38,021 nt of DNA from positions 1-38,021 of the forward strand of contig JOBE01000062.1 in the NCBI GenBank assembly GCA_000717735.1, in the 5' to 3' direction. Under the pieces are notes generated by a model. That model searched no databases. It saw only the letters and a program-made list of their open reading frames with translations, and was not told the DNA's origin. The translations under genes were made by a program, and so were the position numbers. Origin of the DNA: Streptomyces griseoluteus. GTDB lineage: Bacteria > Actinomycetota > Actinomycetes > Streptomycetales > Streptomycetaceae. Below are positions 1 to 8,830 of the stretch, piece by piece. The first letter of the stretch is position 1. Each line of letters opens with the position of its first letter.

Positions 1-55
1 CCCGAGATCTACACCTCTCTATTCGTCGGCAGCGTCAGATGTGTATAAGAGACAG
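1..55 (+). other. Illumina Nextera adapter contamination
   Basis: Bases 1-14 match the 3' part of the Illumina P5 oligo (CCGAGATCTACAC preceded by one extra C), 15-22 look like an i5 index (CTCTCTAT), 23-36 are the Nextera read-1 tail (TCGTCGGCAGCGTC) and 37-55 are the 19-bp Tn5 mosaic end AGATGTGTATAAGAGACAG. This is synthetic library sequence joined to genomic DNA at base 56. Open frames crossing it give the artefact peptides MCIRDR, MYKRQ, LSLIHI and SYTHLTLPT. Confidence 0.98.
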
Positions 56-280
56 GGCGAGGGCCCTGCGCGCCTCCGTCGTGGCGCCGAGGCGCTTGAG
101 CTGGGCGGCGCGGTCGCGCTCCTTGCGGGCGTCGCTCCGGAGCTTGTCGATGTTGCAGGTGATGGTGCCGGCGGCCGCCGGTTCGGCGGTCACCGTCTGG
201 CCGATCAGCACGCTTCCGGCGAGCAGCGTCGTGGCGATCAGTGCCGGCAGGACGCGGCGTGCGGACTTCGTGTGGCGCAT
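56..280 (-). CDS. Secreted protein, 3' end missing (hypothetical)
   Basis: This is a partial gene: 75 codons remain before the frame enters the adapter. The ATG at 280 is preceded by GGAG at good spacing (ttGGAGaaccaccATG). Residues 1-38 form a signal peptide: basic start MRHTKSARR, hydrophobic core LPALIATTLLAGSVLIG, then an AEPAAAG-type cleavage region. The mature part begins TITCNIDKLRSDARKERDRAAQLKRLGATTEARRA, a charged stretch of likely helix with one Cys. I do not recognise the family, and too little of the mature protein is present to judge its role. The true C-terminus lies off the contig, so no residue encoded below base 56 should be trusted. Confidence 0.7.
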
Positions 281-398
281 GGTGGTTCTCCAACTTCCAG
301 GCCGTGGGGACCTGTTCGAGGCATGGTCAGTACCAGTGGGTAACTTTACACCGGCAAACCACTGCTGATCGCCATGCCGCCCCGGCGGCACCGAGGCG

Positions 399-1718
399 TC
401 AACACTCCTTCACAGGACTCCCACTGACGAGGCGATAGGCGGCGCGCACGTCCAGGAGCAGCGGGACGAGCGCGCGCCGCGACTGGCCAAGGGGTACGAA
501 CGCCCCCGCGCCCTCCCGCCGGACGGTGACGCCGTGCAGGGCGAGTTCGTCCGCCGCCTCGGCGTACTGCGCCGCGTCCAGTCGGTAGCCGCACGGCGGG
601 TCGGCGATGATCTCCCCGGGCTCCGGCGGGTCGTTGTCGGCGCCGCCGAGGAACACCGGTCCCCGGTCGGCGAATCCGGCGCTCCTGGCCGCGGCGGTGG
701 CAGCCGTGAGAGGGCCGCGGCGCTCCTCGACGTAGGCGAAGGCGCCTTCCAGAGCCGCACGCTGGGTGGCGACCCGGCGCCGGTGGTTGCGGGCGGGATC
801 GTTCTGCTCGGCCTCGTCGAGCGCGTCCACCCGGGTCTCGACGAGCAGGCCGGCGGAGTGCTTGATCCCGGCCGTGTTGCGCAGGATCCGTTCCTGGCCG
901 TCGCCCGCGACCTGCTTGACGGGGCGGCCGGTGAGGGGATCGGTCCAGATGCCGTAGATGCCGCTGCTGTAGCCGGCGAGCGCCGCGGCGGGCCGGACGT
1001 AGGTCTCGGAGAGGGTCCGGGACTCGTCGTGGACGTGCGGGTCGGCGTCGAGGGTGCGCGGCCAGAGGGCGAGCAGGTCCTTGTCGTAGTAGCGGGGGGT
1101 GGCACCGTACTCGTGCAGGTCGTAGACGAGTTCGGGCCGCTGGTCGCGGATGACGGCGGCGACCGCCCGCGCCTCGGCGGTCCGCAGGGCGATGTGGTCG
1201 CGGTTGACGTCGACACCGTCGCCGTTGCCCCGGGTGTCGGCCTCCCGGCCGTCGGGATTGGCGGTGGGAACGACGAGCACGGTCGTCCGGGCGAGGAAGC
1301 GCCGGGTCTCCGGGTCCTGGGCGTGGGCGAGGTCCCGCAGCGCGCTCAGACAGGCCTCACGGCCCGCGGGCTCGTCCCCGTGCTGGCTGCAGACGAGCAG
1401 CACGGTGGTGCGGCCCGTCCCGAGGGTGGCGAGCCGGAGCGGACGGCCTTGCGCGGTGGTGCCGATGACCCGCAGCGACACCCGCTCGCTCGCCCGGTCG
1501 ACGGCCGCGAGGAAGTCCCGCTCCTCGGTCTCGGTCGTCCACCGGGCGCCCCCGCTCACCTCGAATCCGGTGCGCGGGAGGGGCTTCACCGGGGCGCTGC
1601 CGGCCGCCCCCGCGGGGACGGTGACGAGCGGCAGGGCGAGGGCGGCGGCGCCCGCCACGAGGGCGAGGGCGCGGCGCGAACCGCGGCGCGCGGTACGGGG
1701 AGTCGACGGGCGGCTCAT
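399..1718 (-). CDS. Secreted M14-family zinc carboxypeptidase
   Basis: The 439-residue protein starts with a twin-Arg-rich signal peptide ([20 protein letters not shown], residues ~11-30, cleavage near AGAAG 36-40). The M14 domain follows. Zinc ligands are His113 and Glu116 in SQHGDEPAG and His202 in DLHEYG; ANPDG (153-157) and VDVNRD (Arg173) fit substrate-binding positions, and Glu294 in LLVETR fits the catalytic base. The predicted role is removal of C-terminal residues from peptides outside the cell. The ATG at 1718 overlaps the stop of the upstream Xaa-Pro peptidase gene as ATGA, so the two are translationally coupled and probably work on the same extracellular peptides. The tail of about 100 residues after the catalytic Glu has no motif I recognise. 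Confidence 0.9.
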   Translation of the reverse strand: MSRPSTPRTARRGSRRALALVAGAAALALPLVTVPAGAAGSAPVKPLPRTGFEVSGGARWTTETEERDFLAAVDRASERVSLRVIGTTAQGRPLRLATLGTGRTTVLLVCSQHGDEPAGREACLSALRDLAHAQDPETRRFLARTTVLVVPTANPDGREADTRGNGDGVDVNRDHIALRTAEARAVAAVIRDQRPELVYDLHEYGATPRYYDKDLLALWPRTLDADPHVHDESRTLSETYVRPAAALAGYSSGIYGIWTDPLTGRPVKQVAGDGQERILRNTAGIKHSAGLLVETRVDALDEAEQNDPARNHRRRVATQRAALEGAFAYVEERRGPLTAATAAARSAGFADRGPVFLGGADNDPPEPGEIIADPPCGYRLDAAQYAEAADELALHGVTVRREGAGAFVPLGQSRRALVPLLLDVRAAYRLVSGSPVKEC

Positions 1719-3757
1719 CGGGCGGCTCCTGATCCGGGGAGGCGGGGACCTGCGACGCCGGCCGGCGGTGCGACGCCGTTCAGGGACGGCACGGCGGTCG
1801 TCGGCGGCAGGGCCGGGTAGCGGCCCGATGTGGCCTTGCCGAAGGCGGCGGCGCCGCCGACGAGCGGCACCCGCGCCCACGTCCTGGTGAGGTCGAGGGT
1901 CAGGGTCGGGGTGGTCGACGGAGGGTCGAGCAGGTCCCTGTCCGTGCCGCCCACGATCAGGGCGAGCCGGTGCCCGGCGGGGACGACGTGGTCGGTGGCC
2001 GCGAGGTCGAGGGTCATCGTGTACGCCCTGCCGGGGGTCAGCGGGCGCTCCCGGCCCGGGTCGGCCCAGGTGCCGAGATCGGCCCAGCCCCGGCTGACGA
2101 CCGTGTGTCCGACGGCCGTCGTGCGGGCCTCGGTCTCCTTGAAGCAGGCGCTGTCGCCGGGCGTGCTCGCACCCCAGCAGCTGCGGTCGGTGAGGGTGGT
2201 GATGCCCTCGCCGGGTGCCCCGTAGTCGCGGATCGTGTCGGGTCCGAGGTCGACGAGGACGGCGGAGAGATGCGCGGTGGCGGTCGTCGGGGTGGCGGTC
2301 ACGGTCACCTTCGAGGAGCCGGAGATCCGCAGCTCGCGGGAGAGGGGGCGGGTGACGAACCCGGCCTTCTCCGGGGTGGCGCTGTCGATCCGGGCCGCCC
2401 AGTCGAGCTCGCCGAGGCCAGGGTCGTCGGTGAAGGTCGCGGTGGAGCCGGGCGCGGCGGGGGCGCGGCCGAGGACGCCGGGGCCCGCCGTGACCCCGGG
2501 GGCGGGGCGCAGGGTGGCGGTCGCGGTGGTGGCCGGCGGCCAGTGCCGGTCGGTGGTCCAGCGGTTCGGGGCGCGCTCGATGTCGGCGACCGGCTCGCGG
2601 TCGATGCCGTTGTCGTATCCGAGGAGGTAGTGGTCGAACCAGCGGTGCAGGGTGCGGACCCAGTCGGCGCGCCGGAAGTCGAAGGGGTCGACGTGGCCGG
2701 TCTGGGAGAGCCAGATCTTCCGCTCGACGCCGTGGGCGGCGAGCGCGTCCCACCACTGGCCGAAGTGGTTGGCGCGCACGTTCAGGTCCTGCTGTCCGTG
2801 CACGACGAAGACGCTCGCCTTGACCTTGCCGGCGTCCCTCACGTGGTCGCGCTCGGTCCAGGCCGCGGTCCGGTCGCCGCTGTAGGGGGTGCCGGCGGCG
2901 ATGCGGTCCTGGACGGCGCCGCAGCGGGCCCGCGCCTCGGGGCTGTTGACGTAGTCGGAGAGCCAGCTCGGGTTGGCGTCGTAGAGCGGGGCGCCCTGGG
3001 AGTGGAAGTAGTCGTACCAGGAGGAGATGGCGCCGATGGGGACGATCGTCTTCAGGCCCTCGACCCCGGTGGCGGCGACGCCGTTGGCGACGGTGCCGTC
3101 CCAGCTCTTGCCGATCATGCCGACGTTCCCGGTGCTCCAGGTGGTGGCGCGGGACGGGGCGCTGCCCGTACGGGTGGTGTAGCCCCGGGCGCGGCCGTTC
3201 AGCCAGTCGACGACGGCCTTGGCCGACTGGACGTCGGAGCGTCCGCCGACGTCGTCGCAGCCGTCGGAGCGGTTGGTGCCGGCGAGGTCGACGGCGACGA
3301 AGGCGTAGCCGCGCGGGACGAAGAAGTTGTCGTAGAACAGCGGGAACTGGACGGGGTTCCCGTCGGCGTCGTAGGTCTTCTTCTGTCCTTCGTTGCCGCG
3401 TCCGCAGCAGGCGTAGTACGGGCTGGCGTCCATGATGACCGGGATCCGCCGGCCGGCCGCGGCGGCCTCCCGGGGGCGCACGATGTCGACGGCGACCCGG
3501 TCCGCGCGCCCGTCGCCGTCACCGTCGAGACCGGTGTCGACCCAGACGGACTCGCGGACGGCGTCGGCGTACGAGTGGACGGGCAGGGACTCCCGCACGG
3601 AGGCGGCGGAGGGCACGGTGGTCCGCGACGGCGCGGACGGTTCCGGCTGTCCGACGGCGGGCGGGACGAGGGTCGCGAGCAGGGCGGCGGTGGCCGCGGC
3701 CACGAGGGTTCCGTACGGCAGTCGCACTCCGCGGGTTCTCCGCGTTCGCATCGGCAT
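1715..3757 (-). CDS. Secreted Xaa-Pro dipeptidyl-peptidase (S15/CocE-like)
   Basis: The 680-residue alpha/beta hydrolase has an N-terminal signal peptide (basic [10 protein letters not shown], hydrophobic core ~16-35). An Asp/Gly-rich segment [16 protein letters not shown] (77-91) leads into the hydrolase core. The catalytic triad is visible: Ser218 in GKSWDG, Asp324 in HGQQDLNV and His355 in [11 protein letters not shown]-terminal jelly-roll domain (from about residue 480) is typical of S15/CocE proteins. The family removes Xaa-Pro dipeptides or hydrolyses esters; the peptidase role is favoured by the coupled M14 gene downstream. No Shine-Dalgarno is visible. TTTTGC (3788-3793) and TACGTT (3765-3770), both read on the minus strand with a 17-nt spacer, put a transcription start at or near the ATG, so the message may be leaderless. 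An in-frame ATG at 3751 is an alternative start. Confidence 0.88.
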   Translation of the reverse strand: MPMRTRRTRGVRLPYGTLVAAATAALLATLVPPAVGQPEPSAPSRTTVPSAASVRESLPVHSYADAVRESVWVDTGLDGDGDGRADRVAVDIVRPREAAAAGRRIPVIMDASPYYACCGRGNEGQKKTYDADGNPVQFPLFYDNFFVPRGYAFVAVDLAGTNRSDGCDDVGGRSDVQSAKAVVDWLNGRARGYTTRTGSAPSRATTWSTGNVGMIGKSWDGTVANGVAATGVEGLKTIVPIGAISSWYDYFHSQGAPLYDANPSWLSDYVNSPEARARCGAVQDRIAAGTPYSGDRTAAWTERDHVRDAGKVKASVFVVHGQQDLNVRANHFGQWWDALAAHGVERKIWLSQTGHVDPFDFRRADWVRTLHRWFDHYLLGYDNGIDREPVADIERAPNRWTTDRHWPPATTATATLRPAPGVTAGPGVLGRAPAAPGSTATFTDDPGLGELDWAARIDSATPEKAGFVTRPLSRELRISGSSKVTVTATPTTATAHLSAVLVDLGPDTIRDYGAPGEGITTLTDRSCWGASTPGDSACFKETEARTTAVGHTVVSRGWADLGTWADPGRERPLTPGRAYTMTLDLAATDHVVPAGHRLALIVGGTDRDLLDPPSTTPTLTLDLTRTWARVPLVGGAAAFGKATSGRYPALPPTTAVPSLNGVAPPAGVAGPRLPGSGAAR

Positions 3758-3982
3758 GGGCGGGAACGTACCCCGGTCAACTCCCGGGCAAAAGAGCGCC
3801 GGAGGGAATCAGGGGTGATTCGGGGTGATCCCCGGGACGGACGGGTTCATGTCGGCCGAATGGCGATCGTGTGACAGGGGGTCCTCTGGACGTGACGGTG
3901 CGTCGGGGTACTGAATAGTGTCCGAGCTAAGGACCGACGACCACCCGCGCGTCTTACGTGTCTTATGACTTGGGGAGTACCC

Positions 3983-5539
3983 GTGCACCGCAGAATCATC
4001 GTTCCGAGCGCCCTCGCGGCCTCCCTGCTGCTGGCGATCCCGGCATCGGCGGCCGACTTCACCCCTGGGGCCCCGGGCATCGGCGACTCCTACTACCCCA
4101 CCAGTGGCAACGGCGGCTACGACGTCTCCCACTACGACCTGCGCCTGAAGTACCAGCCCGCCACGGACCTCCTGGAGGGCACGGCGACGATCGTCGCCAC
4201 CGCCAAGCAGAACCTGTCCCGGTTCAACCTCGACCTCGGCCTGAAGGTCAGTGAGGTACGGGTCAACGGCCGGCTCGCGAAGTTCGCGGCCACGGGCGAC
4301 CACGAGCTGGAGGTCACCCCGGCCACCCCGCTGGAGAAGAACAAGGCGATCTCGGTCGTCGTCCGCTACGCGGGCAAGCCCTCCGAGGTGAAGGTCGGCG
4401 GCTGGACCGCCTGGGCCCGCACCCCGGACGGCGGCGTCGCCGCGCAGGAGCCGGATTCGGCCGTCTGGTGGTTCCCGTCCAACGACCACCCGCTCGACAA
4501 GGCCACCTTCGACGTCTCCGTCTCGGTGCCGGACGGCCACCAGGCCATCAGCAACGGCGTGCTGCAGTCGCAGTCCTCCCGCCTGGGCTGGACCCGCTTC
4601 AACTGGCGCTCCAACAAGCCGCAGGCGACGTATCTCGCCACGCTCGCCGTCGGCAGGTTCGACATCACGACGGACAAGACGGCGAACGGGCTGCCGGTCC
4701 TCAACGCGTACAGCAAGGACCTCGGAGACAACGCGGGCGCCGCGCGCGCCTCGATCGAGCGCACGACCGAGGTCGCGGAGTGGCTGGAGTCGGTCTTCGG
4801 GCCGTACCCCTTCAACTCCCTCGGCGGCTACGTCCCGAACGTGACCAGCGGTTTCGCCCTGGAGACGCAGACCCGACCGTTCTACAGTCCGCGGCAGTTC
4901 GCCAACGGCGCGAACGTGTCCGTGGTCGTCCACGAGCTGGCGCACCAGTGGTACGGCGACAGCGTGTCCGTCCAGGACTGGAAGGACATCTGGGTCAACG
5001 AGGGCTTCGCCCGCTACAGCCAGTGGCTCTGGTCGGAGAAGGAGGGCGAGGGCACGGCGCAGGAGCTGGCGGACTACGTGTACGCCACCCGGACGGCCGA
5101 GGACCCGTTCTGGACGGTGAAGCCGGGTGACCCGGGCGCCGAGAACCAGTTCCACATCGCCGTCTACGACCGGGGCGCGCTGGCGCTCCAGGCGCTGCGC
5201 AACGAGATCGGCGACGAGGACTTCTTCGCGATCCTGAAGGGCTGGCCGCAGGAGTTCGCCTACGGCAACGCGCGGGTCGCCGACTTCGTCCGGTACGCGG
5301 AGCGGGTCTCCGGCAAGCCGCTGGCGGGACTCTTCGACACCTGGCTGTACCAGCCGTCGAAGCCGTCCGCGTCGACGGCGGCGACGGCCGGTCTGTCCGC
5401 TCCGGCCGCGCGGTCGGCGGCGCCGAAGAGCGCGCAGCCGAAGGCCGAGCAGGCGAAGCCGGTGCAGCCGAAGTCGTGGAAGAAGATCGCGGAGACGAAC
5501 ACGATCCACGAGACCGGGGAGCACGGCCACGCGCACTGA
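3983..5539 (+). CDS. Secreted M1-family zinc aminopeptidase
   Basis: I place the start at the GTG at 3983 because GGGGAG precedes it by 5 nt and it yields a clean signal peptide (MHRRIIVPSALAASLLLAIPASA). An in-frame ATG at 3965 would only add six residues. The 518-residue protein has the M1 zinc site HELAHQWYGD (His317, Glu318, His321) with the third ligand Glu340 in NEGFAR exactly 18 residues on. The GAMEN-like exopeptidase segment is TSGFALETQ. It is shorter than full-length M1 enzymes and lacks the large C-terminal helical domain, as in the compact secreted actinobacterial forms. After about residue 455 the chain becomes an Ala/Pro/Lys-rich linker ending in a His-rich tail (HETGEHGHAH), which is unusual. 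Predicted role: release of N-terminal residues from extracellular peptides. Confidence 0.92.
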   Translation: MHRRIIVPSALAASLLLAIPASAADFTPGAPGIGDSYYPTSGNGGYDVSHYDLRLKYQPATDLLEGTATIVATAKQNLSRFNLDLGLKVSEVRVNGRLAKFAATGDHELEVTPATPLEKNKAISVVVRYAGKPSEVKVGGWTAWARTPDGGVAAQEPDSAVWWFPSNDHPLDKATFDVSVSVPDGHQAISNGVLQSQSSRLGWTRFNWRSNKPQATYLATLAVGRFDITTDKTANGLPVLNAYSKDLGDNAGAARASIERTTEVAEWLESVFGPYPFNSLGGYVPNVTSGFALETQTRPFYSPRQFANGANVSVVVHELAHQWYGDSVSVQDWKDIWVNEGFARYSQWLWSEKEGEGTAQELADYVYATRTAEDPFWTVKPGDPGAENQFHIAVYDRGALALQALRNEIGDEDFFAILKGWPQEFAYGNARVADFVRYAERVSGKPLAGLFDTWLYQPSKPSASTAATAGLSAPAARSAAPKSAQPKAEQAKPVQPKSWKKIAETNTIHETGEHGHAH

Positions 5540-5564
5540 GCGGTCCGGTGACCGGGGCCGTGCG

Positions 5565-6473
5565 TCAGCGCTTCGCGCGGCGGGCGGCCTCGCGGGCCCT
5601 CCGGGCAAGCGGCAGATAGCGCAGCCGCTCCGGCAGGACCGGAACCACCGTCCTGACCACCCGGGCGAACCGGCGCAGCGTTCGCTCCTGCGCCTCCGTC
5701 CACTCCAGTCCGATGGCCTCCCGGGCGTCCGGCGGCATCAGGCCCACGGTGAGGAACGCGCGCAGCCGCAGGAACGGGCGGCGCAGGACGGGCCAGAGCA
5801 GCCGTAGGGCGAGCCGCAGCGGCATCGGGCCTCGGTCGGGGGCCGGCACCGGCTGGTCGGGGTCGAGCAGCTCCCGGACGACGACGGTCGCCTCCAGCTC
5901 CTCGGCGAGGACCTTGCGGTAGTACGGCCAGAACTCCTCGATCGTCGGGGGCATGTCCCGGTCGTGGATGCCGAGGATCCGTCCGACCTGGAGCCACTCG
6001 GCGTACAGCTGCCGTTCCTGCGCCTCGGTGAGCGGGCGGGCGAGGAGGCGCAGGCCCCAGGTGTACACGGGGAAGCCGGTCGCGTGCACCCAGGAGTAGT
6101 AGGCGGGGGTGAGGGCGTGGTAGCGGCGTCCGTGGGCGTCGGTGCCCTGGATGGTGCGGTGCAGTTCCCGGAGGCGGCGTCCTTCGCGTGCGGCCTCCTC
6201 GCCGCCGTAGATCCACAGCTGGAGCGAGCGCAGGGAGCGTTCGCCGCGGCCCCAGGGGTCGGTCCGGAAGACGGAGTGCGCGTCCACGCCGGCGCCGATC
6301 GCGGGATGGGCGACCTGCATCGTGAGGGCGGCGGGCAGCATCAGGAGTGCCCGGATGTCGCCCGCGACGGTCCACAGCACCCCGCCGACGGGCGGCGGCA
6401 CCGGATCGGCGGGATCGGCAGGTCGGACCGGATCGACGGGGTCGACCGGGCCGGCTGGGTTCACGCGTTCCAT
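5565..6473 (-). CDS. MpaB/DUF2236-family oxygenase
   Basis: The start is the ATG at 6473, with GAGGAG 5 nt upstream; the frame is open to 6524 but without signal. The 302-residue protein belongs to the DUF2236 group that includes rubber oxygenase Lcp and fungal MpaB, b-type haem proteins. Recognisable blocks are WTVAGDIRALLMLPAALTMQ, HPAIGAGVDAHS, FRTDPWGRGERS and YSWVHATGF; the His in WVHAT is a plausible haem ligand by analogy with Lcp. The substrate is unknown. Residues ~9-28 are a Val/Ala-Asp-Pro repeat followed by Pro-rich sequence, encoded by a 9-bp-period repeat. The gene lies downstream of the ATP-synthase b-like gene, separated from it by a strong hairpin. Confidence 0.85.
   Translation of the reverse strand: MERVNPAGPVDPVDPVRPADPADPVPPPVGGVLWTVAGDIRALLMLPAALTMQVAHPAIGAGVDAHSVFRTDPWGRGERSLRSLQLWIYGGEEAAREGRRLRELHRTIQGTDAHGRRYHALTPAYYSWVHATGFPVYTWGLRLLARPLTEAQERQLYAEWLQVGRILGIHDRDMPPTIEEFWPYYRKVLAEELEATVVVRELLDPDQPVPAPDRGPMPLRLALRLLWPVLRRPFLRLRAFLTVGLMPPDAREAIGLEWTEAQERTLRRFARVVRTVVPVLPERLRYLPLARRAREAARRAKR
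6402..6455 (-). repeat. Short coding repeat, (V/A)DP units
   Basis: On the minus strand this stretch is a degenerate 9-bp-period repeat encoding units such as VDP, VDP, VRP, ADP, ADP, VPP in the N-terminus of the MpaB-like protein. Bounds are approximate. Confidence 0.6.
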
Positions 6474-6511
6474 GGGGCTCTCCTCACACTCCAAGGCTGC
6501 CACCCACGACG

Positions 6512-6555
6512 AAGGGGCCGTCACCCGGGCGCTGCGGCCCTGGTGACGGCCCCTT
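6512..6555 (-). terminator. Strong hairpin terminator
   Basis: AAGGGGCCGTCACC (6512-6525) pairs perfectly with GGTGACGGCCCCTT (6542-6555), a 14-bp stem with a 16-nt loop. It lies 15 nt past the stop of the ATP-synthase b-like gene and before the MpaB-like start. There is no clear U-tract, as is usual for actinobacterial terminators. Confidence 0.85.
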
Positions 6556-6569
6556 CCGGGGAGTACGGG

Positions 6570-7055
6570 TCAGGCGCGGTCGGCGCCGACCGGCTCGCCG
6601 ACGATGCGGGCGGCGAGGGCGTGGGCCCAGGCGTCGACGTCCGCGGTGAGCTCGCGCTCGGCGGCGGCGCGCTCGGCGGCGATCTTCTCGGCACCGGCGG
6701 CGAGGATGGCCTCCCGCTCGGCGTTGCCCTCGGCACGGGCGGCGGCGATGGCGACCGAGCCCTCCTCGACGGCCTTGGAGCGGATGCGGGCGGCCTCGTG
6801 ACGCGCCTCGGCGAGCTCGGCCTCGTACTGCTCACGGATCTGGGTGGCCTCGGAGCGCAGGTCGTCGGCGCGCTCGGTGCCGCCGTCGATGGCGTCCTCG
6901 CGCTCGTCGAGGGTGCGCCGGATCTTCGGCAGGATGCCCTTCGCCAGGACGAGGAAGGTGAATCCGAACACGACCAGGCCGAGGATGAGCTCGGCCCAGA
7001 CGGGGTTGAGCGGACCGAGGTCCGTCTTGAAGATCTGCGAGTTCGCGAGGGTCAT
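6570..7055 (-). CDS. Stand-alone ATP synthase F0 b-subunit paralogue
   Basis: The 161-residue protein has the layout of the F0 b subunit: a short N-terminus (MTLANSQIFKTDLGPLNPVWAE), one membrane segment (LILGLVVFGFTFLVLAKGI, ~23-41), KIRRTLDEREDAIDGG at the membrane exit, then a long charged coiled coil (~50-140). The motifs PKI..LDEREDAI and AELAEARHEAARIR are characteristic of actinobacterial b subunits. No other atp gene is nearby: the neighbours are MpaB-like and sphingomyelinase genes, so it is not part of an atp operon. It could be a regulatory or alternative stator subunit, or a membrane-anchored coiled coil with a new role. TAGAAT on the minus strand (7062-7067) ends 6 nt before the ATG, and no Shine-Dalgarno is visible, suggesting a leaderless message. 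Confidence 0.85.
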   Translation of the reverse strand: MTLANSQIFKTDLGPLNPVWAELILGLVVFGFTFLVLAKGILPKIRRTLDEREDAIDGGTERADDLRSEATQIREQYEAELAEARHEAARIRSKAVEEGSVAIAAARAEGNAEREAILAAGAEKIAAERAAAERELTADVDAWAHALAARIVGEPVGADRA

Positions 7056-7225
7056 GCGCGCATTCTACCTGGATCAAAACACGACAAATCAGACAACGGG
7101 AAGAGAGTTGGCGCGCTTGTGCGGGCCCGGCAAGATTCCCGGCACCCAAAGGCTACCGGAAGGTAACCACGGCTGATTGTATGTGCCGCGCCAGGTCAAC
7201 CCCCCACACCCTCATGGGAGTTCAC

Positions 7226-8215
7226 GTGCCGTTCGCCGCGCTCCGCCGTACCCCCGGCGCCGTCCTTTCGCTCGCGCTCGCCGCCGCCACCCTGGCCGCG
7301 ACCGCGCCGGGCGCGACCGCCTCCTCCACCACGGCCGCCGAGACCCCGCGGCTGAAGGTCCTCTCGTACAACGCGTTCCTGTTCTCCAAGACGCTCTACC
7401 CGAACTGGGGCCAGGACCACCGGGCCCAGGCGATCCCCGCCGCCTCCTTCTTCCAGGGGCAGGACGTGGTCGTGGTCCAGGAGGCCTTCGACAACTCCTC
7501 CTCCGAGGCGCTCAAGGCGAACGCCGCCGCGCAGTACCCGCACCAGACCCCGGTCATGGGCCGCGGCAAGACCGGCTGGGACGCCACCGGCGGTGCCTAC
7601 TCCGCGACCACGCCCGAGGACGGCGGCGTGACGATCCTCAGCAAGTGGCCGATCGTCCGCAAGGAGCAGTACGTCTACAAGGACGCCTGCGGCGCCGACT
7701 GGTACTCGAACAAGGGCTTCGTCTACAGCGTCCTGGACGTGAACGGCAGCCGGGTCCACGTCGTCGGCACCCACGCCCAGTCCACCGACCCGGGCTGCTC
7801 GGCCGGCGAGGCGGCGCAGATGCGCAGCCGCCAGTTCAAGGCGATGGACGCCTTCCTCGACGCCAAGAACATCCCGGCGAACGAGCAGGTGATCGTCGCC
7901 GGCGACATGAACGTCGACTCCCGCACGGCCGAGTACGCCACGATGCTCGCCGACGCGGGCCTGGCCGGTGCCGACGCCCGCACCGGCCACCCGTACTCCT
8001 TCGACACCGAGCTGAACTCGATCGCCTCCGAGCGCTACCCGGACGACCCGCGCGAGGACCTCGACTACGTCCTCTTCCGGGCCGGGAACGCCCGCCCCGC
8101 CGGCTGGACCAACCACGTGGTCCTGGAGCAGAGCGCTCCCTGGTCGGTCTCCAGCTGGGGCACGCGCTACACGTACACCAACCTCTCCGACCACTACCCC
8201 GTCACCGGCTTCTAG
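7226..8215 (+). CDS. Secreted sphingomyelin phosphodiesterase (sphingomyelinase C)
   Basis: The GTG at 7226 is preferred: GGGAG lies 5 nt upstream, and the product begins with a signal peptide (MPFAALRRTPGAVLSLALAAATLAATAPGATAS). An upstream ATG at 7214 is in frame but overlaps this ribosome site. The 329-residue enzyme has the endonuclease/exonuclease/phosphatase fold with Mg-site residues Asn49 (SYNAF) and Glu86 (VVQEAF), followed by GTHAQS, GDMNVDS and the terminal SDHYPV with catalytic His323. Bacterial members split sphingomyelin to ceramide and phosphocholine outside the cell; some secreted homologues act on other phospholipids. It is divergent from the ATP-synthase b-like gene. Confidence 0.92.
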   Translation: MPFAALRRTPGAVLSLALAAATLAATAPGATASSTTAAETPRLKVLSYNAFLFSKTLYPNWGQDHRAQAIPAASFFQGQDVVVVQEAFDNSSSEALKANAAAQYPHQTPVMGRGKTGWDATGGAYSATTPEDGGVTILSKWPIVRKEQYVYKDACGADWYSNKGFVYSVLDVNGSRVHVVGTHAQSTDPGCSAGEAAQMRSRQFKAMDAFLDAKNIPANEQVIVAGDMNVDSRTAEYATMLADAGLAGADARTGHPYSFDTELNSIASERYPDDPREDLDYVLFRAGNARPAGWTNHVVLEQSAPWSVSSWGTRYTYTNLSDHYPVTGF

Positions 8216-8243
8216 GTCCTGTCCGGCCGGCGGCGGGCGCGGC

Positions 8244-8738
8244 TCAGTACCCGGGCCCGCCGAAGAGGCTGTAGAGCCAGACGCCGAACACCCCGGCGAC
8301 ACAGAGCAGCACGACGAACGAGCCCAGGCTCGTGTGCCGCTCCTTACGGGGCCGGCCGGGTCGGGCGGCGCGCGCCGCCCGGTCCGGCTTCTCCTGCTTC
8401 CCCCCGGCTCCCTGCCGCCGCCCGGACGGTGCGGGGACCGGCTCGGCGGCCGCGGCCACATCGGCGAGGAGACTGCGGCAGACCGCCGCCAGCTCGGTCG
8501 TCCCGGCGGTCAGGTCGACGACCACCTCGGTCCTCGCCGGGGCGGTGGTCCCGCCGTCGAGGAGCCGCCCGGCCCGCAGCAGCGCCTGGTCCTTGCCCCC
8601 GGTGGGACCGAGACTGATCCAGCGGCCCACGTGCTCGCCGCGGATCACCACACCACCGCCCCGCTCCCGGTAGACGGTGTGCTCCCGCCACAGGAGTCGG
8701 GCCAATTCGGTGGCCGTCTCCCTGAGTTGCGTGTACAT
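8244..8738 (-). CDS. Hypothetical protein with C-terminal membrane anchor
   Basis: The ATG at 8738 is preceded by AGGGGAG (AGGGGAGtcagATG). The 164-residue product starts with a soluble region (MYTQLRETATELARLLWREHTVYRE...) containing GGGVVIRGEHVGRWISLG and a stretch to about residue 95, followed by a basic, Ala/Pro/Gly-rich linker (~100-135) and one hydrophobic segment LGSFVVLLCVAGVFGVWLYSLF close to the C-terminus. It therefore looks like a tail-anchored membrane protein with a cytoplasmic domain. I do not recognise the family. It converges with the sphingomyelinase gene. Confidence 0.75.
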   Translation of the reverse strand: MYTQLRETATELARLLWREHTVYRERGGGVVIRGEHVGRWISLGPTGGKDQALLRAGRLLDGGTTAPARTEVVVDLTAGTTELAAVCRSLLADVAAAAEPVPAPSGRRQGAGGKQEKPDRAARAARPGRPRKERHTSLGSFVVLLCVAGVFGVWLYSLFGGPGY

Positions 8739-8830
8739 CTGACTCCCCTGTTCCCCTGCCCCGCTCCGAACAGCGGCAGACTCTAGCTCCCGCCCTCCGC
8801 GGCCCCCACCACGCCCCACCCCTGCGCCCC

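Noticed and set aside
39..368. Plus-strand frames beginning MCIRDR or MYKRQ
   Set aside because: These starts are translations of the Nextera adapter, not genomic genes.
1719..2756. N-terminal extension of the M14 peptidase frame
   Set aside because: The frame is open by chance inside the upstream peptidase gene; the signal peptide and ATGA coupling fix the start at 1718.
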